A stretch of 64,000 nucleotides of DNA from Magnolia sinica (lineage: Eukaryota; Streptophyta; Magnoliopsida; Magnoliales; Magnoliaceae). Shown here piece by piece: positions 1 through 12,370 of the stretch (its first letter is position 1; every line of letters begins with the position of its first letter). A program made the translations under genes and the position numbers. The DNA is taken from NCBI RefSeq assembly GCF_029962835.1, contig NC_080588.1, positions 65,682,001 through 65,746,000 on the forward strand, read 5' to 3'. Below the pieces are notes generated by a model that saw only the letters and a list, made by a program, of their open reading frames with translations, was not told where the DNA came from and made no database searches.

Positions 1-504
1 AGCAGGTTAGCGTTGTTGCCTGGATTAAGATGAGAGGAATTATATGATCCTCAGCAAAAGGATATGGATGGTCTGGTTCTTAGTTTTTCACAAGTTGGGA
101 CTTGGCTATCCAGTCCCTTGATCTGACTTACCCAACTGTCAATTGATCATGACCCAAAAATCTCCTTGGTGAGGAGAAGTCCTAACTTGTTGATTGGCGG
201 CCTGAAAAAAGGAGATAAAGCGGCAGTCCTCGTTTAACTGGAAAAAGGCCAACGATTGGATGGCTATGATCTTCCAACCTGGAAGTTTTTTGGGGCATGG
301 TCCATCCATTGTCGGGTCTTTAGATCAACAATCTCAATTACTGTGGGATAATATACATATCATCAGATATGGGATTGTGGAATTCATATGAAGGAAACAT
401 GCTCAGTTAAATCTCGAGTCTGTCATCTGAAGTTTCCTTCCTGTCGTCTCCTTGCACCTGTAAGTTTTCTCAAATCCAAATGAAACTATCATCTCTATGA
501 GCAG
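1..504 (+). other. Intron of the beta-xylosidase gene (left part off-window)
   Basis: No coding similarity is visible here. The stretch ends in a clean acceptor (AG at 503-504) directly before the first recognisable xylosidase exon, so it is read as the 3' part of an intron. Around 280-345 it carries a degenerate piece of the local 'gtccatcc' repeat sequence. The exons for the N-terminal catalytic barrel must lie left of the window. Confidence 0.6.
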
Positions 505-2037
505 GAATGGATATCAACTGTGGAACATATTTACTTCGGCACACTCAGTCAGCAGTCAAAAAAGGAAAGGTTCGAGAAGAGTACATCGACCGAGCACTTC
601 TTAATCTGTTCTCAGTTCAACTGCGACTTGGGCTTTTCGACGGAGACCCAGAAAATGAGCTGTTTGGAAAATTGGGACCTCATGATGTATGTACTAAAGA
701 GCACAGAAAACTGGCACTAGAAGCGGCAAGACAGGGGATTGTACTTCTCAAGAATGAGAAGAAGTTCTTGCCACTGAAGAAAAAGATGGTCACATCGTTA
801 GCTGTAATAGGCCCTACAGCCAATGCAACAAGCAATTTGGGTGGTGGCTACACAGGTTTGAGACGCATATATGGTAGCCTATTTCCATCGAATTGATTCG
901 AGTTTTATTGTTTTTATGTTGTTGGGTTTTGAAATCTGTAGGTATTCCATGCAATCCGAAGAGTATTTTTGATGGACATAGGGCTTATATACAGAAGTCA
1001 TTGTATGCCTCTGGTTGCCTTAACGTGTCGTGCCAATCTGATGAAGGGTTTGAAGAAGCTGTCCATGTTGCCAAAATGACCGATGTTGTCGTGATGGTTG
1101 CTGGGTTGGATCTAACGCAAGAAACCGAAGACCATGACCGGGTGAGCCTACTGTTGCCTGGTAAACAGATGGATCTTGTATCAGCTGTTGCCCGTGCAAG
1201 TAAAAGGCCAATTGTACTGATCCTGATAGGTGGTGGGCCGCTCGATGTTTCATTTGCAAGAGATGACCCACTAATTGCAAGTATTATGTGGGTCGGATAC
1301 CCAGGTGAAGCAGGCGGGAAAGCAGTAGCTGAAGTTATATTTGGAGAATTCAATCCAGGTTAGTACCTTGACTTGTCCACAGAGATTTTGATACCCTTGA
1401 TGAAAGACAGTTGATGCAATCATGGAAATGCAAAACAGGTGGGCGGCTGCCAGTGACTTGGTATCCTGAATCATTCACTCGCGTCCCCATGAATGATATG
1501 AGCATGCGGGCTGACCCTTCACGTGGGTACCCTGGAAGAACATACAGATTCTATACGGGAGAGGTGGTTTACGGATTCGGATATGGCTTGAGCTACTCCA
1601 AATACTCTTACAAGTTCTTATCGGTGCCTGATAGAATCAGCTTGTCAGGATCTCTTGTCAATGCCAATCCAAATAACAGATTGGCGTATGAAAGAAAATA
1701 TGGGCTCAGTTACATCCACATTGATGATGTGGCATCCTGTGATGCTTTGAGGTTCTACATTCAGATCTCGGTGGTCAATAACGGCGATATGGATGGGTCC
1801 CATGTTGTCATGTTGTTCTCTAGAGCAGCTACAATGCTCAAAGGTGCCCCACTGAAGCAGCTGATCGGATTCAAACGCGTGCATACAGTGGCATACAAAG
1901 CTATTGAAACTAGCATTCTAATCGATCCGTGCAAACATCTTAGCATGGCAAACGATGCTGGATTGCGGGTGCTGTCTCTGGGAGCTCATGTTCTGATGTT
2001 GGAAGGTGTAGAGCAGCCTATCCTCATTGAAAAATGA
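505..2037 (+). CDS. BXL: Beta-D-xylosidase, GH3 family, BXL type (3' part only)
   Basis: Three exons are joined: 505-855, 942-1358 and 1439-2037 (TGA 2035-2037). Both complete introns are GT-AG and split glycine codons (G|GT), and the frame stays open over about 454 residues. Visible family landmarks in order are MDINCGTYL, DRALLNLFSVQLRLGLFDG, GIVLLKNE, LAVIGPTAN, GGGPLDVSFA, WVGYPGEAGG, GRLPVTWYPE, YPGRTYRFYTG and YGFGYGLSY, followed by a fibronectin-III-like C-terminal domain. This is the second half of a plant apoplastic GH3 enzyme, usually about 770 residues, that releases xylose (and often arabinose) from xylan or arabinoxylan side chains in the cell wall. The signal peptide and the barrel with the nucleophilic Asp are off-window. 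No frameshift is seen. The family is secure; which BXL paralogue it is remains open. Confidence 0.93.
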
Positions 2038-3336
2038 GTAGGCCTTTTGATGAGAGATGAAGTTTGGGGTATCTCAGAGCTTTATGATTCAAAGAAGAGA
2101 GGATTCATGTAATTGGATTTCAATCTGTTATAGGTCATTCATCATCTTCAACTGGGCCCATCATTGATAAGAATTGAATTTTGTGGTGTAAAGCACATCC
2201 TATTTTTATAGAAACATAAGAATGCCATTTGATGAGATTTGGAGTTTGGGGGGGTGTGTTTTAGTTTCTTGGGACATGCATTGCAGTTAAAAATGTTGTA
2301 TGTAATAACTCAAAGAAGATGATTTCATGTCATTACATTTCAATCAGTTATAGGCCATTCATCATCATCATCAACAGCTAGGCCATCATCGTATTTCTCA
2401 ATACTCTTGTAGCAGTTTCCACAATCTTCAAGAGTAAGATTCAATTCCACGACAGATGTATGAACATATACAACTGCTGTTTGTGTCAACTTCTAGATGT
2501 TTAAATACATTTCTTCTAAAACACAAGCACATGTACTGACATGGCACACGTATGGGGATCCAATCCACCATCAGGTGGGTCATGCCTTGCTCATCAGGTG
2601 GTCTAAGATGCTAGAAACAAATGGTGGCTTAGAAAAACTTCGACAAGCCTTACTTATGCATCCATTTGTTTCATAAAATGTAGCCCACCTCATCAGTGGA
2701 GTGGTCTGAATTTTGGATCAAGTGAAGCTCAATGATGGAACCAAGCTGCTGGACGGCTTGTACTTACCATGCCCCAACTACAAACTCTGTATTTGCAGCC
2801 CACAATCGCTCCTGTTCCACCAAAATTCCCCTATGCGATCATAACCATCAGACCATCAGATGGATCTACGTCCGATGGGGACCATTGATTGTAACCATCA
2901 TGGGCGAGAACACAGGCCCACCAGATGACATTATAGATTGCTGAAAGGTCTGCTGGATCAAACTAATTTCCCAGTTTGGCATACGTCGAAGATCTGGACC
3001 ATTCATCAGGTGGGTCCCAAAAACTATGTTCCACGGCCTAAAATAAGTATTCATTCTGATCATCAGGTGGACCACATAAATGTCGAATATCAACCAAACA
3101 TTTTAACCATCTTTTTCTTTTCATTCGTCGTGTGGCCTGCCTGATGACCATATTAGCCTGATTTTCAAGCCAACGTTCACAAATCATCCATGTCAGAACA
3201 CAGATCCACACAACCCAATATTAAAGGAAAAACGCGGCATCATTTTCACTCTATAAACATTTCTTATCCTGAATAAATATAACAAAAATCCAATCACAAG
3301 CAAACCCTGTCGGAAAATAGGGCGCGGAAGCTGCAA
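2038..3336. other. Convergent 3' flank of xylosidase and ODR4-like genes
   Basis: The two genes end tail to tail 1.3 kb apart. The first part is 3' UTR and flank of the xylosidase and holds a diverged duplication (2045-2165 against 2227-2391). From about 2530 to 3180 the DNA is repeat-like, with several 'catcaggtgggtc' or 'catcaggtggacc' motifs also found elsewhere in the window. No coding sequence was recognised. Confidence 0.6.
2045..2391. repeat. Diverged tandem duplication in xylosidase 3' flank
   Basis: Blocks starting with 'tttgatgaga' (2045 and 2227) and ending in 'ttcaatctgttataggtcat' or 'ttcaatcagttataggccat' (around 2117 and 2340) occur twice in the same order. The second copy carries an insertion of about 45 bp and an expanded 'atc' run. 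The probable origin is a local duplication of the 3' UTR. Confidence 0.6.
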
Positions 3337-6300
3337 TCATTTAGCCATGCTTACAGGCTTGACAAACACCCCCAGCCCAAGTAAGATTGCAAGGATGACA
3401 ATAGCTATAGTAACAATCATGTTCGAATTTTTATTTTTAGATCTACTACTGCCTTCTTTTCTTGACAAATCTTGTCCATTCTTTCTTGCAATGTGGGGAT
3501 CAGAGTCAGATGCTGGCTTGCCAGGGACCACATCCCAGAATGATTTAGCAGTCAATCGAGTGGCTTCCTCTTCCAGTTCTAAGATTGTTGATGTATCTGT
3601 CGGGAGCTCCATGGACATCATCTCCTTGCAACGATCTTTGAGATCCTAGAGAGCACGAGAAATATCGGTAGGCAATTTGTAGAAGATAGCAGTGATGAGA
3701 CATGTACTAGGATGCACGCCTAATAAAAACTCTATGAAGTGTCATGCCAATTGGAACTGTTGACCTACCGTGGTAGTAATTGGACAGCCTGTTTGATTTT
3801 GTTGCATGTCTTCCCCATTGACTGGGCTATTGCTCTTTTATTAGCTGACTGCCTTTTTTACAGGCAACAAGTTTGGAATTAAACGAGAGGTGGGGGCAAT
3901 ATACTAACCTCAAATGTCTCCAACGGCTGTAGATAGTCACAAATAAAGATCCTGCCCAACCAAGGAACAAGAACTCTTCTTGGAAAGGAGAGACTGCACG
4001 TTTTTCTGTTTCCAAAGGAATGCAATAACGCACTTAAAAGATAGTAGATAAACATAGGAAGTAATTATCAATGTAAATAAGAACAGTACAGGTCATGTGC
4101 ATCATATCACGTGTCAGTGTTGGACATGGATAGAGATGGTACTATTTTTAGAGAGAGAGAGAGAGAGAGAGCTAAAACACCTTGCTAGGTGCATGCATAT
4201 GACATTTATCTACAGAAAAGACACCCCACCCCATCACGGTGTGCTGTAATAGCCCTTGTGGGAGCCGTAAAGGCTGTTACGTAAAGGTAACAGTGGCAAC
4301 CATTAAACGTTACGTGGCTGTCACAGAAAAAATGACCCGTAACGGCTTGTTGCGCCCTCCGTAAAGGCTGTTTTGGCCCCATAATGGTCCATTACCGGGC
4401 TGATACAAGTTTTTTTAATTTTTTTTAATTAATAATTTTTTAAAAAAAAAGATACTGTAACAGCCGTTACATCTATATCATAAAGGTAACGGTGGTGGAA
4501 GTTACGGCGGCCGTTGCAGAATATCTTGACCCCCATACATCTTGGCCACTTGTTTGCAATCAACAGCTGCTGCTTGAGGGGTACTATGTGGCCATGCCGG
4601 GGCCTGATTCTGTGGCGCTGCATGAGTGCTGGGTTCATTCAGAGTCCTTCCCTTAAATCCAGGGTATTGGTCGAGCTGCCAAATGCTTCTCTCCCTCTTT
4701 TCTCAAGGTCTGCCTGTGGTGCCATTCCAAGCATCAAAAGACTCCTACAATGCAACCACCACTCCAAATGCTTTCTTTTGCTCACTGATATATCTCTTTG
4801 GTTCAAGCCCTTTATATAAAAATGGACAAGGCTTCAGTCATAGTTCACTGCTGTTTTAAAATGGCAGTGACTTGTCCTTTCTACACATGGCATAGATGCG
4901 CACAAAAATCTCAAACCGTACAAATCATACATCCCCAAAAATCTAACTGATTGAGTACCGTAGCTGTCCAATTCATTGCTATCTGATGCATGGTTAAGAA
5001 TGATATGGTAAATGGTCCAAATTCAACAAGCAGATTCAGATGGTTAAGATTGTCCCATCAACGTTTTCTTTGGGATATGCTCCATGCATAATGGATCTTG
5101 TGACTTGGGTAGTCTAGATCAGGGGTGCTTGTGCCCCACATTTATAGTGGATGAGGACCATTTGAGAAAACAGAGGTACATTTGAGAAACAGCGGCTGTT
5201 AAAAGCCAGATTCACCACACATATACAACTATTTAAAATAATAAAATACCACATCTTAATAGAATTTATAACTCAATATTTAAAAAAATAATAGAATAAA
5301 ATAAACAACAAACGATAGGAAACCAAAAAACTCAATTGTTTATATGTAAAAGAAACATCCACCAAAAATTAAAAGAAAACAACAATAGTTCAACAAAAGT
5401 GTCTTGTTTTTATACGAACTGAATCTAGGAATATCAGGCCTGCAGACATGAACATATGGACATGGACATGGACATGTGTCGATGGTGATGCACCTTGTTA
5501 CGTCATGATATGGTAATCAACAGATGATGCTGTGAAACTCAAGTGTGGCACATCAAATCCGCTTAATGAGCAAGATATTTTAGTCCAGGATGTCAGCAGT
5601 GATGGCACAACTACAACAACCACAATAGCAGTGATGATGATGATGATGGCACCAGGTTACAATGACATAGTGGTGGTGGTGATAGTCAGATTTCCCCAGT
5701 CAAAGAATAGTATGATAGATCAACAAATTAATAAGCTTGACTATGGCTACACATAATATGTTGAAGTATTCACAAATAATGCATCAGCATATGATATATC
5801 AATACTACATGATGAACCAACCTCAGTTCATCTAAGATGAGTTGGTGGGTCGATTTTTCAGTTAATATTTCACTGTTTGCCTCCCCACTGCCATCAACGG
5901 TTGAGCCCACATCTTCCTCTGCCTCGTCACACATGATATCTAACCTACTCCGTAAACTGGTGATAATGTCTCCCTAACAGAAAAAAAAAAAAAAACATGA
6001 GAAGCATTGATGCATTTGGGAAAACGTATGAAATTACAAGTGCATATAAGAGTCAATCTAACATTGGATCGTCAGGAAAAAATACTTTCCCTTGGTTAAG
6101 GTAGTGATATACAAGACAGCTAGGCCTTAAAGGTATTGAGACGAAAATGCCCACGTAGATTTTGGGTGCATTTGTTGCACCAAAAATAATGAAATTCCAT
6201 GATATTTTGCACCAAATTATACTGATTAATCATGAAATATCATGATTTTTGGTGTACCAAACACACCCTTAGGGATTTTTACTGCAAACTTCCTCAAGAA

Positions 6301-8793
6301 TTCTAATTTTGCCGAACAATGTCTTGACTTAAAAGTACTTCTGAGTGAAATGACTAAAATGCCCTCATCTATTATTTTTCTAAAGAATAGTGGTAGTCCA
6401 GGCATTGTAGGATCCACGTGTTGTATGCCATCCAACCTGCCCAACAGATGCACACCGCCATGCTGATCATGCTAACCAGAATTCAGGTTGATCCAACTAA
6501 TCCAACCACCAGGTTGACCATATCATAAAAACAATGCACACCACCCAAAAACTTCCAAATTCACATGCTGACACCTGATAATTTGATCAGTCTAATCATT
6601 TGGTGAAATGCACCTGTTGGACAGGTTGGATGTCATAACACACCACATGGATCCCACAGCATGCAGCTGCCAGTTTTTTAGAAAAATAATAGATGAGGGC
6701 ATTTTAGTCATTTACCCAAGGCGCATCCCTGTGCTATGGAAGAGTCAAGGCTGTTTGGTAAACTCAAAATTCTTGAGGAATTTTGTGGGGAAACTGTCCA
6801 TACATTCATGCTCGTTAAAATGCTAAAGGTAAATACTAAAAACGTTAATATATGTTGAGTGGCACGCATAGGGGAACAATTTTATTTATAATGGCAGCAC
6901 AAAAAATTGACCATGAGACAGGTTCAAGCCGGCAGCTCAATGGTAGATAGCAGGTTTCAACATTGACGTCTTGAGCTCAAGACCATGAGACACCATTGTG
7001 GACACGGCCCATGAGACACCAATGCAGAATGTAGACACGGCCCATGAATTTGTACCCATTAACATTTTTTTAACATGATATTTCCATTAACATGCACAAT
7101 ATGCTAATGGCTACAAACTTGAAAGTTAACCCCTAAGATCAACAGAAAGTTAATTAAAAAAATACAATCATAATAGGACGGAAACTATATCATGATATTT
7201 ACCAAACAAAAGGTCCCTGCACTGGTCACTTCAAATTAGGTCGAAAGTGTCATTAGGAATCACCTCACGTATTCATGCCCGTGTTCTTGTTAGAAAAGGT
7301 TGGCAGGTGCAACACTCAGGATTGGCATGTCGAGGTGTAGAGATTGTCTTCTCACCCTACATTTCTTTTTAAGTTGGAATACAATTTTAAGTTGGATTTG
7401 AAGTGGCGCTAGTCAGAATCTTAGTTTTCAAACCGATACAGTAAACCTTGGACAATGCCAAGAAAATTACTATAAATATTGTTCAAAAAATGTTGAAATT
7501 ATGTGACCCTTGGAAAAAAAATAGGTGAATAGCATGGATGTGAAGTTCCCTAATGACCAAGAATAATGCTGAAGATGAAGCTATCCAATACCTTTATATC
7601 AGATATGGCTTGCAAAATTGATTCTTTTGGACACAAGTATGAAGAAGAACATACAGCCCCACTGAAGATAACTAGGCCAGCGACCTCCTCCATGCTGAAT
7701 GCTTTTCATAATACACCACAGCATTAGCAGTTCGGTAGTAATAATTTCACTAATGAATACAAACGAACATAAGAAAAGGGAACTTTATTTGATTCAATAC
7801 ATAAGTGGCAACACACCTTCAGCAGGCCCATCTTTCATGAATGGCAAAAGAAGCTCAACTTCATGAAGACCGTCTGAAGTGCTTTGCTGATCTTTAACCA
7901 CCTAAGATTATACATAGTAAAGCAATACTTTACCAATCCTAAAAGAAATTACTTTCCTAGGCAAGATGGTAGCCACAATACATATCTTAAAATATTTAAA
8001 AAATAATAATAATAACTTTAGAAACATGTATACAAGGTCTTTACCAAATTTCCATCGACCAAGGCCTTTGCACCTTTCAGCTCTTTCACATGATATGAAA
8101 TTCCATTGCGAAGAATGTCTCTCAAGGTACTAGCATTCGGTGCATCCTTAGTAAATATGGGTAATCTGGGCAAAGGAAACCCACAATAAGAAATGAAATC
8201 CAACATTCATAAGTAAAGCAATAATGCAAAATTGCAAATAGTGATAACTCTCTGTTTGTATAGTTTTTCTGTTTTTCTTAATAAAATTCTTCACCCTTAA
8301 TGCAAATAATCATATAACTTTAAAACAGGAATGGAATACAAGACAACATCACTATGAGATATGAACATTACCTCATCTCAAAGCTGTACATGCATCTAAA
8401 AGTTTGAAGGGTAGCTAATGGTTTTCCCATTTTGAAATCACAAGCCCTTAAACTGGTCGATGTCATACTGGAACCCAACATGCAACTTCGGCAAGTCCAC
8501 CTATACAAAACCTAAAACTTAGTGTATCGGGAAGCAAAAATATGTTGTTGGACCATAATCAATCAAAGCAAAAAGAAAATTTTACATGTAAGGTCCTGAA
8601 ATTTTACATCTGTTAGTTCACAGTGTAACTTAAAGAAAGCTAAAAATTTATATATAATTATTGTCAAGATACACCTTATCTATGGACTCATGTCAATGTT
8701 TAAGAACTTGCAAGTGGGCCAAATATTTCAGCAGAATGGTAATCAGCCATCCATTTGGTGCTGATGGATTTTGGGAGCTACATTATGCAATCC

Positions 8794-8837
<44 letters not shown>

Positions 8838-11349
8838 CATGTTTTCCTCCCAAAATCAATATCCACAAGCATTATGAGTATTATTTAGGTGGAAACAGCT
8901 CACGCATCCAACTATTTTGAGACATCCAAATAGGCCCATAATAGGATGCTGAAGAGGGAATGAGAATATGGTTAAATATCTAAAATATGAGACCCATCAC
9001 ACAATTGCAGCCTGTAGCATAGCTGCACTAGATGAACTGTTTGCAATTATCCAATGTGCTGATGTATTGAAATATTTAGTGCTCAAAAGACACCAGCAAC
9101 GCCAAACTGGAAGTAGGCCAGATCAATCAAACAAAGAACTAGAATCTTAACCAACATTCTAATTTTGTTTTATTTTTTCAGTTAAACTGACACTCAAAGA
9201 AAAGAGAAAGTGGAATTCAAAATGGCATTGGACTTGTCAAAGAAAAACATATTACATTTTTTATAGAAATATACGCCGTAAAAGGAAGCAGATAGCCACC
9301 CATTCGAATAAAAAATGAAGCTTTTCGAGTACATAATTTCACTGATGACAATCGACATGTATTTATGTGATTTCCTCGACAGAAATTAGAAATCAAGATT
9401 CAAAACAGCAAATTAGAAGTCAAGAAATTTCTACAGAATGCAACACCTTCTCGGGCTATACGAAATGTGAATTAGTAGCCTTTCATCCAAATCACTCTCG
9501 TAAAAAGGTGCTGCTTCCGCAACTCCCTTGACTGTCTGCAACAAAAGACACATTAGTAAAATGAGATTAGCTCATTTCATCTATCAAATTACTAATGACT
9601 ATCTGTCAAATTATTCTAAAAGGTAAACTTCATAATTTACCACATTGCAGCAAGAACAGATGTTATATTAGAGTTAAACAATCAGAGTACTTGGATAAAG
9701 AAATAAATTTGGTTCATCAAACAAAAGAGAATTGTCTGTTGGTCCAAAATTTGGTCTTTCAACTTCCAGGTTTTAGTTAGCCAAGCTACTTTGAACTCAC
9801 CAATTCATTTATCAAATCTCTAGTCTTTGATAATTCAGCACGGTTCTACTGAAAAATTCCAAGTATGGAATCAGTATTTCAAGTTTATCAGCTAAGAACA
9901 TCGGCTGGAATTTTTGTGCTTCATTACATGACACCAAAGCAGATGCTAGTCCTTTTTATTTATTTTCTTTTCTTTTCTTTCCCACCTCCTCCTCCTCCTC
10001 CTCCTCTGTGCTTCATTACATGCCACCAAAGCAGATGCTAGTCCTTCTTCTTCTTCTCCTTCTTCTTCTCCTCCTTCTCCTCCTCCTCCTGCTCCTTCTT
10101 CTCCTTCTTCTCCTCCTCCTCCTTCTCCTCCTCCTTCTCCTTCTTCTTCTCCTCCTCCTTCTCCTCCTCCTCCTCCTTCTCCTTCTTCTCCTCCTTCTCC
10201 TCCTCCTTCTCCTCCTCCTCCTCCTCCTCCTCCTTTTTTCCATCAAGAAACACAAATTTTATTAAAGAAGTGAAAAGGCAATCTAAGAAACCCAGAACCA
10301 ACACCGAAACAACAATGCCCTGCCAACAAAGAAAACAACAAAGCTAAAAACACCAAAACACAAGCACTGGATCCCACTCCAAATGATTAAATGAACTGTT
10401 TAATCAAGCAAGAAGACCAGTGCAAGCCACCAGACAAGGCATGCAAATGGCCCACCTAGCCAGCACATTGCAGCCACTTTCAGAATTCACCATCAAACTT
10501 CCAATCAGAGTGCAGAAAATCTGTCGAAGCCCCGGATGGGGTCAAACAACCTTGCAGTCAAGATCAGTTTGTCTTTGGAAATCCACCTATTCCTCTCATG
10601 GTATTCTTACATAACGGTAACAGTATGGGCCATTACGTGTTATGGGGTCATAATAGCCTGTTCCAAAAAAATCGGACCATAATGGACCGTTACGGTCCAG
10701 CGCCATTACACATATACAAGCCCCCTTTTGGGGGCTATTTTCCAATATTTCGCCATTTCTCCTCCACTTTTTTATATTTTTACTTCTTAGGACTATTTTT
10801 AACCCATTTTCGACTAGATTTTTGCAATCTTTGAGGATTAAAATACAAGATTTAAGCACTTTTTTAAGAATCAACGATCCAGGGCCAAATTTAGGAAATT
10901 TTGAAAAAATATGTAGGTGGTCTTCCTTCTTTTTTTTCTTTTCTTGTTTTGGAAGGTAATGAAAATTTATTAGAATAGAAGGGAAACAACAACAGCACAA
11001 GCCCGATCAAGATGGGAAAAACCACTCAAGCAAAACCCATGGAACTTAAAGCCCAGTCCGCAAATCAGACTTCACCGTTCTAAAAACCTCCAAAGTCATC
11101 CCCCCTTAGTTCTGAAAGCACCAATTATTCTTTCCCCCCAAAGAAACCAAAAACTAGCAAACAAAGTAAACCTCCACAGCACCTCACCATTTTTTTTTTT
11201 CTTGCTGCAAATGTATTGATCAGTGTTTTAAATAGCAGTAGCGTGTTGCGTAGCATTCAGCCCTGTATTGCATGTAGCATGAGCTACACGATACTTCTAA
11301 TTTTAATTTTAAAAAAGGAAAAACATGATAAATAATAAGAAAAAAGCAA

Positions 11350-11380
<31 letters not shown>

Positions 11381-12315
11381 CGCGCCTAAAAGATGATTCA
11401 TTTTTCAAGCAAGTTCAAAAAAGTTATTAATTATCACTTATCAAAAGCCAATCCAGATGTATAAAGTTATAAACCAAATCAAATAATTATCACATCAACA
11501 ACTTTGTAAGAAAACCACTTTAATTAATAAGGTCTAATTGAAACTACATGTCACAACTCACAGGTATGAAAAAGAAATAAAAAACCCACAGGTTAAAGAG
11601 TATTAAGAACAATACAGATGTCATCAATACAAAGAGAGGTTTTCGAAAACTGTCTCTCAAAACCCTTTTTTCTTTTAAGTTTAGTTTCAAAGGTTTTTTA
11701 ATGTGTGAGTTTCACACCAAAGAAAGGTGAAAGTAAACAAGGAAAGGTTTGATTTTAACTTTACATCTTAAGTTTTTCATGACGTTTGTTTTACACCTTT
11801 TTTTTATATATATATAAGCAACGATCAGAAATTCATTAAAAAAGGGGGGAACAAACAACAAGAAAGCAAAAGCGAAAAAACAGAGGCACAAATCTGCTGA
11901 GATAGCAGAAAGCACCTAACTACCTAAAAAAGTAAAATCAACACTAGACAAGTTCTTGACATTAATAGCCCATTCTAAAATCATCCTTTTAGCCCTAGCC
12001 CCCACCGTAGCAGCTGTAGAAGAACGGTTATTGAAGCATCTCTCATTCCTTTCTTGCCAAACCGCCCACCAAATAGCGAGAATAGACATACACCAGATCT
12101 GCAATTTGTTGTTTTACACTATTTTTAACAACAACAACAGCAAATATATATATATATGCTACACACTACGTAGCTGTAGCGTACGCTACAGAGGATTTAC
12201 GCTACATAGCGTTACAACTACGCTACGCCACGAGCACTAGTTGAAACAATGATATTGATTTAACATTATATTACTAAAGCGACCGAATCTTGCTAGATTT
12301 GTACTCGATTTGGCA

Positions 12316-12370
<55 letters not shown>

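Larger units (their letters stand above)
3646..7591 (-). other. ODR4 introns 8-10
   Basis: Intron 10 (3646-3908) is short. Intron 9 (4006-5821) holds an AG microsatellite, a TTACGG-type inverted repeat (about 4230-4525) and AT-rich sequence near 5200-5400. Intron 8 (5974-7591) holds a Tourist-like MITE (6164-6268), a second region with similar 'ttagaaaaataatagatgagggcatttt' wording in both orientations (around 6350 and 6680), and a SINE-like 'ggcagctcaatggtaga' block near 6930. No other exon was found. Confidence 0.6.

Noticed and set aside
3347-3649. A 100-codon plus-strand frame with a hydrophobic part
   Set aside because: It is the antisense of the last ODR4 exon, which has strong family similarity on the minus strand.
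10008-10265. Long open frames (poly-Leu, poly-Arg, Glu/Lys-rich) on both strands
   Set aside because: They are translations of the CTT/CTC tract in different frames and have no other sequence support.
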